Counted from the first letter of the stretch, positions 1 through 8,380 are shown. The stretch: DNA of 64,000 bases from Saccharothrix coeruleofusca (GCF_014648515.1 NZ_BMRG01000006.1:167176-231175), one strand, 5' to 3'. Notes: generated from the sequence alone by a model not told the origin. Translations and numbers: made by a program.

Positions 1-691
1 CGAGCTGACCACCACCGACCAGCGCCTGCTGGACTCGCGCGGCCCCAGCGACTGGGTGCACACCGACCCGTGGCGGGTGCTGCGCATCCAGGCCGAGTTC
101 GTGGAGGGCTTCGGCGCGCTGGCCGAGGTGCCCAGCGCGGTGACCGTGTTCGGCTCCGCCCGCACCGGCCGCGACCACCCCGAGTACGAGGTCGGGCGCA
201 AGCTGGGCGGCGCGCTGGCCGAGGCCGGGTTCGCGGTGATCACCGGCGGCGGCCCCGGCGCGATGGAGGCGGTCAACCGGGGCTGCTCGGAGGCGGGCGG
301 GTTCTCCATCGGCCTCGGCATCGAGCTGCCGTTCGAGCAGGGCCTGAACCCCTGGGTCGACCTGGGCGTGAACTTCCGCTACTTCTTCGTCCGCAAGACC
401 ATGTTCATCAAGTACTCCCAGGCGTTCATCTGCCTGCCCGGCGGCTTCGGCACGCTGGACGAGCTGTTCGAGGCGCTGACCCTGGTGCAGACCAAGAAGG
501 TCACCAAGTTCCCGGTGGTGCTGTTCGGCCGCTCCTACTGGCAGGGCCTGTACGACTGGGTCAAGGACTCGGTGCTGGCCAGCGGCAAGGTCGGGGAGAA
601 GGACCTGGCGCTGCTGCACCTGACCGACGACATCGACGACGCGGTGCGGGTGGTCAACGAGGCGCACAAGGCGTGGGCGGACGCGCACTGA
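1..691 (+). CDS. LOG family protein (TIGR00730), 5' end cut by window edge
   Basis: Lysine-decarboxylase-like Rossmann protein of the LOG family; characterised members cleave cytokinin-type nucleoside 5'-monophosphates to free base and ribose 5-phosphate in the cytosol. The reading frame is open from base 2 through the window edge, so the true start lies upstream; a GTG at base 56 is in frame but follows conserved-looking sequence and is unlikely to be the start. The two family motifs are present: GGGPGAMEA near base 245 and PGGFGTLDE near base 437, which together form the nucleotide and catalytic site. The stop overlaps the next start by one base (TGATG), so the two LOG genes are probably co-translated. 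It corresponds by position to Rv1205 of M. tuberculosis. The physiological substrate in a soil actinobacterium is not known. Confidence 0.9.
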   Translation, partial: ELTTTDQRLLDSRGPSDWVHTDPWRVLRIQAEFVEGFGALAEVPSAVTVFGSARTGRDHPEYEVGRKLGGALAEAGFAVITGGGPGAMEAVNRGCSEAGGFSIGLGIELPFEQGLNPWVDLGVNFRYFFVRKTMFIKYSQAFICLPGGFGTLDELFEALTLVQTKKVTKFPVVLFGRSYWQGLYDWVKDSVLASGKVGEKDLALLHLTDDIDDAVRVVNEAHKAWADAH

Positions 692-1230
692 TGTCGCTGA
701 CCGTCACGGTGTACTGCGGATCGCTCAGGACGGTGCCGCGCAGCTACCTGGAGCTGGCCTCCCGCGTCGGCGCGGCCATCGCCGAGCGGGGCTGGTCGCT
801 GGCGTGGGGCGGCGGGCGCACGTCGATGATGGGCGAGGTGGCGCGGGCCGCCCGCGAGGGCGGGGCGCGCACCACGGGCGTGATCCCGCGCGGGCTGGTC
901 GACCGCGAGCTGGCCGACGGCCAGGCCGACGACCTGCTGGTGGTCGAGACCATGCGCGAGCGCAAGGCGCTGATGGAGGCGCACGGCGACGCGTTCCTGG
1001 CGCTGCCCGGCGGCATCGGCACCTGCGAGGAGCTGTTCGAGGTGTGGACCTCGCGGGTGCTGGGGATGCACGCCAAGCCCGTGGTGGTGCTCGACGTGGA
1101 CGGCCACTACCGGGGCCTGCTGGCGTGGCTGGACGAGCTGCGCGAGCGCGGGTTCGTGTCGCGGTTCGCGCTGGACTCGCTGGTGGTGACCGGCGACGTG
1201 ACCGAGGCCCTGGACGCCTGCGCCGGTTGA
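691..1230 (+). CDS. LOG family protein (TIGR00730), second copy
   Basis: 179-residue LOG family protein, the usual length. The nucleotide-binding motif GGGRTSMMG lies at residues 40-48, the charged stretch ETMRERK at 86-92 and the catalytic PGGIGTCEE at 106-114. It starts with ATG overlapping the stop of the preceding LOG gene by one base. The two neighbours are clearly different in sequence, so this is an old paralogue pair rather than a recent duplication. The likely reaction is release of free base from a nucleoside monophosphate. This copy is closer to the short, stand-alone LOG proteins, while the upstream copy has a longer N-terminus. Confidence 0.9.
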   Translation: MSLTVTVYCGSLRTVPRSYLELASRVGAAIAERGWSLAWGGGRTSMMGEVARAAREGGARTTGVIPRGLVDRELADGQADDLLVVETMRERKALMEAHGDAFLALPGGIGTCEELFEVWTSRVLGMHAKPVVVLDVDGHYRGLLAWLDELRERGFVSRFALDSLVVTGDVTEALDACAG

Positions 1231-1345
1231 CGCGGGCAGGCGAGGCGGCCCGCCCGCCCGTCGCCGCCCCAGCCGGTCCCGTCCCGGCGGGTGGTGGTGA
1301 GCGGCGCCTTGAGCTCCCTGACCGGGCGATACCCGTCAGGTGCTG

Positions 1346-2824
1346 TCAGGGTCGCGGGACCTCCAGCCACGAGTCCGCGCCGAAGCCGACCGTGCCGCCC
1401 CACCGGCTGACCCCGCCGTAGCGGGCGTCGACGGTGTCCACGGCGAGCACGAGCCGGTTGCCCGCCGCGACCTCCCAGACCACCGGTTCCAGGTCCAGGT
1501 CGAGCGCGTGGGTGCCCGCGCCGACGGTGACCGGCTTGTGGGTCACCAGCGCGCCCAGGCCCAGCGCGTTCACCTCGTACAGGTAGGCGTGGAGCGTGGC
1601 GGGGACCGAGGTGGTCACCGCGAGGTGCGCCCGAGGGGTGCCGCTGACGGTGGTGGCGGTGCTGTGCGCGGGCCCGTGCCACACGGCCGCCGCGGTGCGG
1701 TCGATCAACGGCGTCGCCACGCCGGTCGGGATCTGGAGGAAGCCCTGCAACGCGCCGCTGACCAGCACCGCGCCGCTGTCCGCGAGGGTGGGCCTGCCCG
1801 TGCCGATCCGGGCGGCGGTCAGCGGCACGGTGTCGCGCCGCGTGGTCACCGCGCCCCACGACGGGAACGACCGCCAGCCGCCGCCGTTGTTCGGCTTGAG
1901 CTGCACCGGCGCTTCCCGGTCGACGCCGTTGTCCAGGCCGCGCAGGTGGTGGTCGAACCAGCGGCCGACCGAAGCCCAGATCTCGTTGGGCAGCCCGGCC
2001 GCGCCGAACAGCTCGGCGGTGGCGTGGTCGCCGGGGGAGAGCATGAGCCGCTTGGGCGCGTCCAGCGCGGTGAAGAAGTCGGTGATCTGGCTGGGCGGGA
2101 ACAGGCCGTCGTTCCAGGCGTTGCCGATCAGCACCGCGGCGTCGATGTCGGCGACCCTGGTCGCGGGCGAGCGCGGCGGCGAGATGGGCAGCACGTCGGC
2201 GAACCGGCCCGCGCGGTAGGCGGCCTCGGCCTCGCGCAGCTCGGGGCCGGGGCGCCCGGTGAGCTTGCCCGCGGCGAGCAGCAGCTCGACGGCCTGCGCG
2301 CTGACCGTCTCGTTCGGGTAGAGCGAGCGGGCCAGGTCGGTCCACGTGCTCAGCGCCGCGACGGCCTTGACGCGCGGGTCGGCCGCGGCGGCCAGCAGGG
2401 ACTGGCCCGCGCCGTAGGAGATGCCGCCGACGCCGACCCTGGTGGCGTCGCCGCGCGCGTGCGCGACGGCCCAGTCGATCACCCGGCTGACGTCGGCGAC
2501 GGTGTCGGGACCTGCCACGTCGATCTCGCCGCCCGCGTCGTGGAAGCCCCGGCTGGTGTAGCTGACCACGACGTAGCCGGACTCGTAGGCCAGCTTGGCC
2601 GCCGCGCCGACGTACTCGACGGCGTTCATGCTCCAGCTGGACGGGAGCACCAGCAGCGGGAACGGGCCGCCGCCTCGGCCGGTGGGCTCGACGACGAACG
2701 CGGGCAGCGGGGTGCCGCCCTGACCGGGGATGGTGTGGTGGCTGACCTGGAACCCCGGCGCGGCGTGCGCGGGTGGGGCGAGCAGGAGCAGGCAGAGCAG
2801 CGCGAGCAGCGGGGATCGGCGCAC
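1346..2824 (-). CDS. Secreted CocE/NonD (S15-like) serine hydrolase
   Basis: 492-residue alpha/beta hydrolase with an N-terminal signal peptide (MRRS, then a leucine-rich core ending near AHA at 19-21), so it is probably exported. The nucleophile elbow GISYG puts the serine at 136; WNDG (Asp239) and GDHA (His267) complete a plausible triad. The C-terminal 200 residues resemble the beta-jellyroll of X-Pro dipeptidyl-peptidase/CocE proteins. The GTG start is chosen because GAGGAGG lies six bases upstream; a longer open frame beyond it lacks support. In M. tuberculosis a CocE-like gene (Rv1215c) also occurs near glgC, but here the gene sits between the LOG pair and folP2. Substrate (ester, amide or N-terminal dipeptide) cannot be told from sequence. 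Confidence 0.85.
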   Translation of the reverse strand: MRRSPLLALLCLLLLAPPAHAAPGFQVSHHTIPGQGGTPLPAFVVEPTGRGGGPFPLLVLPSSWSMNAVEYVGAAAKLAYESGYVVVSYTSRGFHDAGGEIDVAGPDTVADVSRVIDWAVAHARGDATRVGVGGISYGAGQSLLAAAADPRVKAVAALSTWTDLARSLYPNETVSAQAVELLLAAGKLTGRPGPELREAEAAYRAGRFADVLPISPPRSPATRVADIDAAVLIGNAWNDGLFPPSQITDFFTALDAPKRLMLSPGDHATAELFGAAGLPNEIWASVGRWFDHHLRGLDNGVDREAPVQLKPNNGGGWRSFPSWGAVTTRRDTVPLTAARIGTGRPTLADSGAVLVSGALQGFLQIPTGVATPLIDRTAAAVWHGPAHSTATTVSGTPRAHLAVTTSVPATLHAYLYEVNALGLGALVTHKPVTVGAGTHALDLDLEPVVWEVAAGNRLVLAVDTVDARYGGVSRWGGTVGFGADSWLEVPRP

Positions 2825-2929
2825 GTGGTCCTCCTCGACCGTGACCGGGATCACGGTGATCGAACCAGTACCTACTGGCGAGTAGCAACGGCCTGTGGCG
2901 CAGCTCACGCCGGCCGCGTCCGTGGCACG

Positions 2930-3799
2930 ATGAGGACCATGCGGTTCGGCGAGCGCGAGGTGCCCCAAGATCGCGCCCTGGTCATGGCGATCGTCAACCG
3001 GACCAGGGACTCCTTCTACGACCGGGGGGCCACCTTCGACGACGACGCCGCGCTGGCCGCGGTCGACCGGGCGGTCGCCGAGGGCGCGGACATCGTCGAC
3101 ATCGGCGGGGTCAAGGCGGGCGCCAAGGGCGAGGTGGTCGACGCCGCCGAGGAGGCCCGCCGGGTGGTGCCGTTCGTGGCCGCCGTGCGGGAGCGCCACC
3201 CCGGCCTGGTGATCAGCGTCGACACCTGGCGGCACGAGGTGGGCCGCGCGGTGTGCCGGGCGGGCGCGGACCTGATCAACGACACCTGGGCGGGCGCGGA
3301 CCCGGAGCTGGCGGTGGTCGCCGCCGAGTTCGGGGTGGGCATCGTGTGCTCGCACACCGGCGGCCTGCCGCCGCGCACCGACCCGCACCGGGTCCGCTAC
3401 ACCGACGTGGTCGCCGAGGTCGTCGAGGAACTGGTGCGCCGCGCCGAGCACGTGGTCTCGCTGGGCGTGCCGCGCGAGGGCGTGCTGATCGACCCGACGC
3501 ACGACTTCGGCAAGAACACCTGGCACGGGCTGGAGCTGCTGCGCAGGCTGGACGAGCTGGTGGCCACCGGCTGGCCGGTGCTGATGGCGCTGTCCAACAA
3601 GGACTTCGTCGGCGAGACGCTGGGGGTGGGGGTGGACGACCGGGTGGACGGCACCCTCGCGGCCACCGCCGTCGCGGCCTGGACCGGGGCCAAGGTCTTC
3701 CGCGCCCACCAGGTCCGGCGCACCCGCCACGTGCTCGACATGGTGGCGGGCATCGCGGGCACCCGACCCCCCGCCCGCGTCCTGCGCGCCATGGCCTGA
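2930..3799 (+). CDS. folP2: FolP2-like dihydropteroate synthase homologue
   Basis: 289-residue TIM-barrel protein of the dihydropteroate synthase family. The first conserved loop reads VNRTRDSFYDRG (residues 22-33), where functional synthases carry a T-P-D-S-F motif; here Arg replaces the Pro. Later signatures are SVDTW, NDTW, HDFGKNTWHG and LSNKDFVGETLG. These match mycobacterial FolP2 (Rv1207) far better than FolP1, and mycobacterial FolP2 has been reported to lack synthase activity, so the role in folate synthesis is doubtful. Two in-frame ATGs (2930 and 2939) are possible. Position beside a LOG gene and upstream of tag is conserved with mycobacteria. The 22-bp repeat family starts 24 bases after the stop. 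Confidence 0.85.
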   Translation: MRTMRFGEREVPQDRALVMAIVNRTRDSFYDRGATFDDDAALAAVDRAVAEGADIVDIGGVKAGAKGEVVDAAEEARRVVPFVAAVRERHPGLVISVDTWRHEVGRAVCRAGADLINDTWAGADPELAVVAAEFGVGIVCSHTGGLPPRTDPHRVRYTDVVAEVVEELVRRAEHVVSLGVPREGVLIDPTHDFGKNTWHGLELLRRLDELVATGWPVLMALSNKDFVGETLGVGVDDRVDGTLAATAVAAWTGAKVFRAHQVRRTRHVLDMVAGIAGTRPPARVLRAMA

Positions 3800-3823
3800 C
3801 CCCGCGCGAGAGCGCTCCCACCC

Positions 3824-3889
3824 GCGAGTCGAACGCTCAGGCACCGCGAGTCGAACGCTCGGGTACCGCGAGTCGAACGCTCGGCAGCG
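3824..3889 (+). repeat. 22-bp tandem repeat, three units
   Basis: Three head-to-tail 22-bp units (3824-3845, 3846-3867, 3868-3889) each beginning GCGAGTCGAACGCTC, followed by a variable end. They begin 24 bases after the folP2 stop. The same unit occurs after four other genes in the window, always in the sense direction of the gene it follows. Confidence 0.9.
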
Positions 3890-3946
3890 CCGGTCCACTG
3901 AGGACGCGCCGGTCGGACCTGGCCGTTGTCCGTAAAATCGGCGTAC

Positions 3947-4279
3947 ATGAAGTCCGACGCCCTGCGCGGCCACCTCGACGCGCTGCTGCTGGCCACGGTG
4001 GACGGCGGGCCGCTGCACGGGTACGCGATCATCGAGGCGTTGCAGCTGCGCAGCGGCGGCGTGCTCGACCTGCCCACCGGCACGGTGTACCCGGCGCTGC
4101 GCAGGCTGGAGACGGCCGGGCTGGTCACCAGCGAGTGGAGCACCGTGGGCGGACGGCGGCGCCGCACCTACCGGCTGACCAGGGCGGGCCAGCGCGCGCT
4201 GGCCGCCGAGCGGACCGCGTGGCGCGAGTTCACCACCGCGATCGAGGGCGTGCTGGGCGGCGGGCCGTGGCCCGCGTGA
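3947..4279 (+). CDS. PadR family transcriptional regulator
   Basis: 110-residue winged-helix regulator with the PadR signature: LLATVDGGPLHGYAI near the N-terminus, then the recognition segment with PTGTVYPALRRLE and the wing GGRRRRTYRLT. PadR proteins are usually ligand-responsive repressors of membrane or efflux genes. ATG at 3947 is preferred to an upstream TTG because TAAAAT lies eight bases before it, fitting a leaderless promoter. Its stop overlaps the next gene's GTG start by four bases (GTGA), so the neighbouring membrane protein is its obvious partner and probable target operon. Confidence 0.9.
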   Translation: MKSDALRGHLDALLLATVDGGPLHGYAIIEALQLRSGGVLDLPTGTVYPALRRLETAGLVTSEWSTVGGRRRRTYRLTRAGQRALAAERTAWREFTTAIEGVLGGGPWPA

Positions 4280-4938
4280 TCGACGAGTACGTGACGTCGC
4301 TGCGCGAGCGGCTGCGCGGGCCCGAGCACGTCAAGGAGGACCTGCTCGCCGAGGCGCGGGACAGCCTGGACGACGCGGCGGCGGCCTACCGGTCCGGCGG
4401 GCTGGCCGAGGAGGCCGCGCAGCGGCGCGCGGTGGCCGACTTCGGCCCGGCGGCGGTGATCGCGCGGGAGTACCAGGGGCTGCTGGCGCTGGCGCACGGC
4501 GCGCGCACGCTGCGGACGCTGCTGCTGGTGCCGGTGGCGCACCTGGGGTGGGAGCTGAACCGGGGGTTCTGGGTCGGCGCGTGGCCGCGCTTCGACGTGC
4601 CGCCGCCGGACTGGTACCTCGCGGTGGCGCGGGCCAACGACTCGGCCGCGTGGGTGGTGGCCGCGGTGGCGGTGGCGTCGCTGCTGGCCGGTCGGTGGCT
4701 GGTCCGCCGGGGAGTGGCGGCGGGGACACTCGCGCGGCTGGCCGGGGCGGTGTCGGCGGTGTCGGTGGCCGCGGTGCTGTCGGGCAACCTGGCGATCATG
4801 ACGGCCACCGCCCTGGTCGACGCCGCCCGGCTGGCGCTGCCGCCGCCGGTCGCCGCCGCGACCCTGGTGCCGATGGCCATCGCCCTGCGACTGGCCGTCC
4901 TCGCCCGCCGCTGCCTCCTGCTCACCCCCGCCTCCTGA
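4276..4938 (+). CDS. Membrane protein with permease-prefix-like N-terminal domain
   Basis: 220-residue protein. Residues 1-70 form a soluble helical domain (RLRGPEHVKEDLL, then AEEAAQRRAVADFG), typical of the domain preceding membrane parts in PadR-linked proteins. About four hydrophobic segments follow, starting near residue 80 and ending at the C-terminus. The GTG at 4276 gives a four-base overlap with padR; an in-frame GTG at 4267 would add three residues. Genes of this kind form PadR-controlled pairs whose biochemical role is not established. Confidence 0.75.
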   Translation: MIDEYVTSLRERLRGPEHVKEDLLAEARDSLDDAAAAYRSGGLAEEAAQRRAVADFGPAAVIAREYQGLLALAHGARTLRTLLLVPVAHLGWELNRGFWVGAWPRFDVPPPDWYLAVARANDSAAWVVAAVAVASLLAGRWLVRRGVAAGTLARLAGAVSAVSVAAVLSGNLAIMTATALVDAARLALPPPVAAATLVPMAIALRLAVLARRCLLLTPAS

Positions 4939-5010
4939 CACCCGCCCACCGGTCACGGGTTCCGGGTGGAGTGCGGTACGGCGGGAAGTGGGGTGTGCCA
5001 CGATCGTCGT

Positions 5011-5382
5011 GTGACCACCGCGCTCATCTACCTCGTCGTCATGGTGCTCGTGGCGGCCGTGGTGTTCCTGTTGGCCTCGCTCGTCTTCGGCCGGGGGGAG
5101 GAGATGGCGCCGCTGCCGCCCGGCGCGTCGCCGACCCGGCTGCCCGCCGAGGGCGTGTCGCCCGAGGACGTGCGCGGGCTGAAGTTCCAGATCGTGCTGC
5201 GCGGCTACAAGATGTCCGAGGTCGACTGGGCGCTGGACCGGCTCGCCGACGAGGTCGGGCAGCTGCGGCAGCGGGTGGCCGAGCTGGAGGCCGCCGTGGA
5301 GCCGGAGCCCCAGCCGGAGCCCGAGTCCCAGCCGGAGCCGGAGCCGGAGTCCGCGCTGGAGGCGGGTCGTGACCGCGCTTGA
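5011..5382 (+). CDS. DivIVA-domain membrane-anchored protein
   Basis: 123-residue protein: one transmembrane helix at about residues 4-24, a short DivIVA-like segment (LKFQIVLRGYKMSEVDWALDRL at about 55-76), a short coiled coil, then an acidic low-complexity tail built of PEPQPEPES-type repeats. In position it matches Rv1209, which also precedes tag. DivIVA-type segments bind curved membrane or other polar-growth proteins, so a peripheral role in cell-envelope organisation is likely but unproven. The GTG start is chosen at the first residue of the hydrophobic helix. The frame overlaps the next gene by 14 bases, so translation is probably coupled. Confidence 0.75.
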   Translation: MTTALIYLVVMVLVAAVVFLLASLVFGRGEEMAPLPPGASPTRLPAEGVSPEDVRGLKFQIVLRGYKMSEVDWALDRLADEVGQLRQRVAELEAAVEPEPQPEPESQPEPEPESALEAGRDRA

Positions 5383-5785
5383 GCTGCGCGTCCCGGTGGC
5401 CGCGCCCGCCGAGCGGACCTGGGCGGCGCTGACCGACTGGCCCCGCCAAGGCGAGTGGATGCTCGCCACCACCGTCCGGGTCACCAGCGGCGACGGCACC
5501 GGCACCGGCACCGGGCTGGCGGCGTTCACCGGCATCGGGCCCATCGGGTTCACCGACACCATGCGCGTCACCGCGTGGGAGCCGCCCACCCGTTGCGCGG
5601 TGCTGCACACCGGGCGGGTGGTGCGGGGCACCGGCGAGTTCCGCGTCGTCCCGCTGGGTGAGCGCTGCGAACTGGTCTGGTCCGAGGACATCGCGCTGCC
5701 CGCCCTCGCCCGGCCCGCCTTCCTGCTCGGCGTGCGGTGGTCGCTGCGCAAGTTCGCCGCTTTTGCGAAGGAGTACCGCCGGTGA
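5369..5785 (+). CDS. SRPBCC family protein
   Basis: 138-residue START/Bet v1-like (polyketide cyclase or COG3427-like) domain that should fold as a helix-grip ligand-binding cup. Seen in the sequence are the N-terminal strand ELRVPVAAPAERTWAALTDW, the central WEPPTRCAVLHTG strand pair and a C-terminal helix rich in Phe and Ala. It lies between the DivIVA-like gene and tag with overlaps on both sides (14 bp upstream, GTGA downstream), indicating a tightly coupled operon. The ligand is unknown. Confidence 0.8.
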   Translation: MTALELRVPVAAPAERTWAALTDWPRQGEWMLATTVRVTSGDGTGTGTGLAAFTGIGPIGFTDTMRVTAWEPPTRCAVLHTGRVVRGTGEFRVVPLGERCELVWSEDIALPALARPAFLLGVRWSLRKFAAFAKEYRR

Positions 5786-6321
5786 ACCGGTGCCCGTGGG
5801 GCGACACCACGCCCCTGTACCGCGAGTACCACGACACGGAGTGGGGCGTCGAGCTGCACGGCGAGACGGCCCTGTTCGAGCGGATGTGCCTGGAGTCGTT
5901 CCAGTCCGGCCTGTCGTGGCTGACCATCCTGCGCAAGCGGGAGAACTTCCGGGCCGCCTTCGCCGGGTTCGTCCCCGAGGTGGTGGCGGAGTTCGACGAC
6001 GACGACTTCGCCCGGCTCATGGCCGACGCGGGCATCGTGCGCAACCGCGCCAAGATCACCGCCACCATCGCCAACGCCCGCGCGGTCGGCGAGCTGGACC
6101 GGCCGCTGGACGAGCTGCTCTGGTCGTTCGCGCCGACCGGTCCGCGCCCGCGCCCCGCCACCCTGGCCGACGTGCCCGCGACCACCCCGGAGTCCAAGGC
6201 CATGGCCAAGGAGCTCAAGCGCCGCGGGTTCGTCTTCCTGGGCCCCACCACCTGCTACGCGCTGATGCAGGCCACCGGCATGGTGGACGACCACATCGCC
6301 ACCTGCTTCCGCGCCGGGTAG
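5782..6321 (+). CDS. tag: DNA-3-methyladenine glycosylase I
   Basis: 179-residue cytosolic base-excision repair enzyme that removes 3-methyladenine from alkylated DNA. The zinc-binding residues known from E. coli Tag are all present at equivalent places: Cys4, His17, His171 and Cys175. Glu38, which contacts the flipped base, is also conserved, and the HhH-fold core includes GLSWLTILRKRENFR. The GTG start overlaps the SRPBCC stop by four bases and gives exactly the spacing Cys4-His17. Corresponds to Rv1210 (tagA). It is the last gene of the DivIVA-SRPBCC-tag operon; a copy of the 47-bp 3'-end module begins eight bases before its stop. Confidence 0.97.
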   Translation: MNRCPWGDTTPLYREYHDTEWGVELHGETALFERMCLESFQSGLSWLTILRKRENFRAAFAGFVPEVVAEFDDDDFARLMADAGIVRNRAKITATIANARAVGELDRPLDELLWSFAPTGPRPRPATLADVPATTPESKAMAKELKRRGFVFLGPTTCYALMQATGMVDDHIATCFRAG

Positions 6322-6360
6322 TGGTCACCGGCCCCGCGCGGCGGGTCGGGTAGTACTTGC
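6314..6360 (-). repeat. 47-bp two-part 3'-end module (copy 1)
   Basis: Half A (CCGGGTAGTGGTCACCGGCC, 6314-6333) and half B (CGGGTAGTACTTGC, 6347-6360) start 33 bases apart. In the sense of the leftward enoyl-CoA hydratase gene, half B begins nine bases after the stop codon. Half A overlaps the last codons of tag. Confidence 0.85.
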
Positions 6361-6369
6361 CGGGCGCGG

Positions 6370-7152
6370 TCAGCGGCCGGTGAAGCGGGGCGGGCGCTTG
6401 GCCACGAAAGCCTCGACCGCCTCGCGGTGGTCCGCCGTCGCGCCTGCCTCGGCCTGCGTGCGGGCCTCGACCTCCAGCGACTGCTCCAAGGAGCCCCAGG
6501 CGGCCCCCAGCGCCTCCTTGATCTTGGCGTAGGCGGTGGTCGGGCCGGACGCCAGCTTGCGGGCCAGCGCCTGCGCGGTGCTCACCACCTCGCCGTCGGG
6601 CACCACCTGGCTGACCAGGCCGATGCGCAGCGCCTCCGCCGCGTCCACCGGCTGGGCCAGCATCATCATCTCCATCGCCCGGCCGTGGCCGACCAGCCGG
6701 GGCAGCGTCCACGACGCGCCCGAGTCCGCGCTCAGCCCCACGTTGGCGAACGCCATCAGGAACTTCGCCGACTCCCCGACCACGCGCAGGTCGCTGGCGT
6801 AGGCCAGGGAGGCGCCCGCGCCCGCCGCGGTGCCGTTGACCGCCGCGATCACCGGCTTGGGCATCCCGGTGATCGCCCTGATCAGCGGGTTGTAGTGCTG
6901 CTCGACGGTGCGCAGCGGCGCGGGGTCGCCCGCCTGCAGCAGGCTCACGTGCTCCTTGAGGTCCTGCCCCGCGCAGAACGCCCGCCCCGCCCCGGTCAGC
7001 ACCACGGCGCGCACCGACTCGTCCCCGGCCGCCTCCTCGACCGCCGCCAGCAGCCGCTCCTTGAGGGAGGTGGTGAAGGAGTTGAACGACTCCGGTCGGT
7101 TCAGCGTGAAGGTGCGGACGCCGTCGGCGTCCTCGGTCAGGAGTTCGGACAC
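6370..7152 (-). CDS. Enoyl-CoA hydratase/isomerase, PaaG-like
   Basis: 260-residue crotonase-fold enzyme acting on acyl-CoA thioesters in the cytosol. The two oxyanion-hole segments are AFCAGQDLKE (residues 58-67) and NGTAAGAGASLA (106-117). The segment GLSADSGASWTLPR around 139-152 carries an Asp where PaaG isomerases have their catalytic Asp, and a hydratase-type Glu pair is not evident. It may therefore be an epoxyphenylacetyl-CoA isomerase-like enzyme. GTG start follows GGAGGG at good spacing. It lies 17 bases downstream of a PaaX-type regulator on the same strand, but no other phenylacetate genes are in the window. Confidence 0.85.
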   Translation of the reverse strand: MSELLTEDADGVRTFTLNRPESFNSFTTSLKERLLAAVEEAAGDESVRAVVLTGAGRAFCAGQDLKEHVSLLQAGDPAPLRTVEQHYNPLIRAITGMPKPVIAAVNGTAAGAGASLAYASDLRVVGESAKFLMAFANVGLSADSGASWTLPRLVGHGRAMEMMMLAQPVDAAEALRIGLVSQVVPDGEVVSTAQALARKLASGPTTAYAKIKEALGAAWGSLEQSLEVEARTQAEAGATADHREAVEAFVAKRPPRFTGR

Positions 7153-7169
7153 GAAAGGCCCTCCGGTTC

Positions 7170-7988
7170 TCAGTGGGTGCCCAGGCAGTCGTCGACGAAC
7201 TTGCGCGCGGCGGGCGCGAGGCGGGCGGTGTGCCGGTCGAAGAACTCCGCGGCCGCCGCGCCCGGCCAGTCCTCGGGCAGCAGCTCGCGGGGCAGGCCGG
7301 GATCGCGGAACAGGAACTTGCGCCAGGCGTGCAGGAACCGCTGGGACGTGGCGAACGCCTCCGCGGCCGACGAACCGTCCACTGCGGACACCGCCGGTTC
7401 CCACTCGGCCACGAAGCGCGCGTAGTCGCGGCCCAGCTCGGCCAGGTCCCACGCCCGCGCGGCCAGTTCGGCCGGGTCGCCCTCGTGCTCGCCGTGGAAC
7501 GTGCTGGCCGTCACGCCCTCGGCGGCCAGCACGTCGGCCAGCTCCGGGGACGGTCGGGGAGCGATCCACGTCACCGGTCCGAGCGCTCCGTAACCGAGCA
7601 GTTGCAGAGAGGAGGACAACCGCTCGCGCGCCTCGCGGGCGGGCAGCTCCTGCGGCACCACCACGTGCCAGCGACCGTCCCAGGTGGACGGGCGGGTGCG
7701 GTAGATGCGGGCGGCGGCCTCGTCCAGCCGCCTTTCCGCGCGGGGTGTCATGGCGTAGCCGGGGCCGTCGGGCAGCCGCACGGGCGTCAGCCAGCCCTGC
7801 CGGACCGTGCGCGACACCGCCGTGCGCACCGCGGGCGCGGCGAAGTCCAACGGCTCCAGCAGCCGGACCAGGGCGGCGATTGTCGCGGCGCCGCCCCGCT
7901 CGCGCAGGTGGCCGCCGTAGACGTCGAAGAGCGCGGAACGGGCTCGCACGAGGACCGAGTCTGTCAGGGCGACCCCGCGACACGCCAC
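7170..7988 (-). CDS. PaaX family transcriptional regulator
   Basis: 272-residue (longest start) regulator with the PaaX layout: an N-terminal winged helix (SALFDVYGGHLRERGG through SRTVRQGWL) and a C-terminal domain with the conserved DGRWHVVVPQELPAREARE segment. In the known system PaaX represses phenylacetate catabolism and is released by phenylacetyl-CoA. Starts at 7988 or at the inner GTG 7949 are both plausible; neither has a clear ribosome site. It is followed after 17 bases by a PaaG-like crotonase, so it probably controls that gene, possibly as a remnant of, or a satellite to, a phenylacetate locus elsewhere. Confidence 0.85.
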   Translation of the reverse strand: MACRGVALTDSVLVRARSALFDVYGGHLRERGGAATIAALVRLLEPLDFAAPAVRTAVSRTVRQGWLTPVRLPDGPGYAMTPRAERRLDEAAARIYRTRPSTWDGRWHVVVPQELPAREARERLSSSLQLLGYGALGPVTWIAPRPSPELADVLAAEGVTASTFHGEHEGDPAELAARAWDLAELGRDYARFVAEWEPAVSAVDGSSAAEAFATSQRFLHAWRKFLFRDPGLPRELLPEDWPGAAAAEFFDRHTARLAPAARKFVDDCLGTH

Positions 7989-8212
7989 AGCGCCGAGGCG
8001 TGTCGAGAACGCGCGCCGGTCGGCGCGGTCGGGGAAAATCGTTGCGGCTGGGCGGTCCTGGACCCGGCAGGCGCGCCCGTCAAGATCATCGGCACCCCTT
8101 CCGGCGTGCCGAAAGATCGGTTCGGTTTCGCTGTCGAGTCCGCATAGGGGAGAATGGCCCTCGTGTCCGGCCCTGGTCGGAGCGGGGAAGATGTTGACGG
8201 AGGGAGCACGCT

Positions 8213-8380
8213 ATGGCGGCCATGAAGCCCCGGACCGGCGACGGTCCCCTTGAGGTGACCAAAGAGGGGCGGGGCATCGTGATGCGCGTTCCGCTGGAGG
8301 GCGGTGGGCGACTCGTGGTCGAGATGTCGGCGGACGAGGCCAACGCGCTCGGCGACGCACTCAAGGCGGCCGCGGGCTGA
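8213..8380 (+). CDS. DUF3117 small protein
   Basis: 55-residue conserved actinobacterial protein starting MAAMKPRTGDGPLEVTKEGR and continuing with an acidic and alanine-rich end. It matches Rv1211 in sequence and position (between tag and glgA). A good ribosome site (GGAGGG) lies seven bases before the ATG. No catalytic motif is visible; it is soluble and function is unknown. A strong hairpin terminator follows 25 bases after the stop, so it is probably a monocistronic unit. Confidence 0.9.
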   Translation: MAAMKPRTGDGPLEVTKEGRGIVMRVPLEGGGRLVVEMSADEANALGDALKAAAG

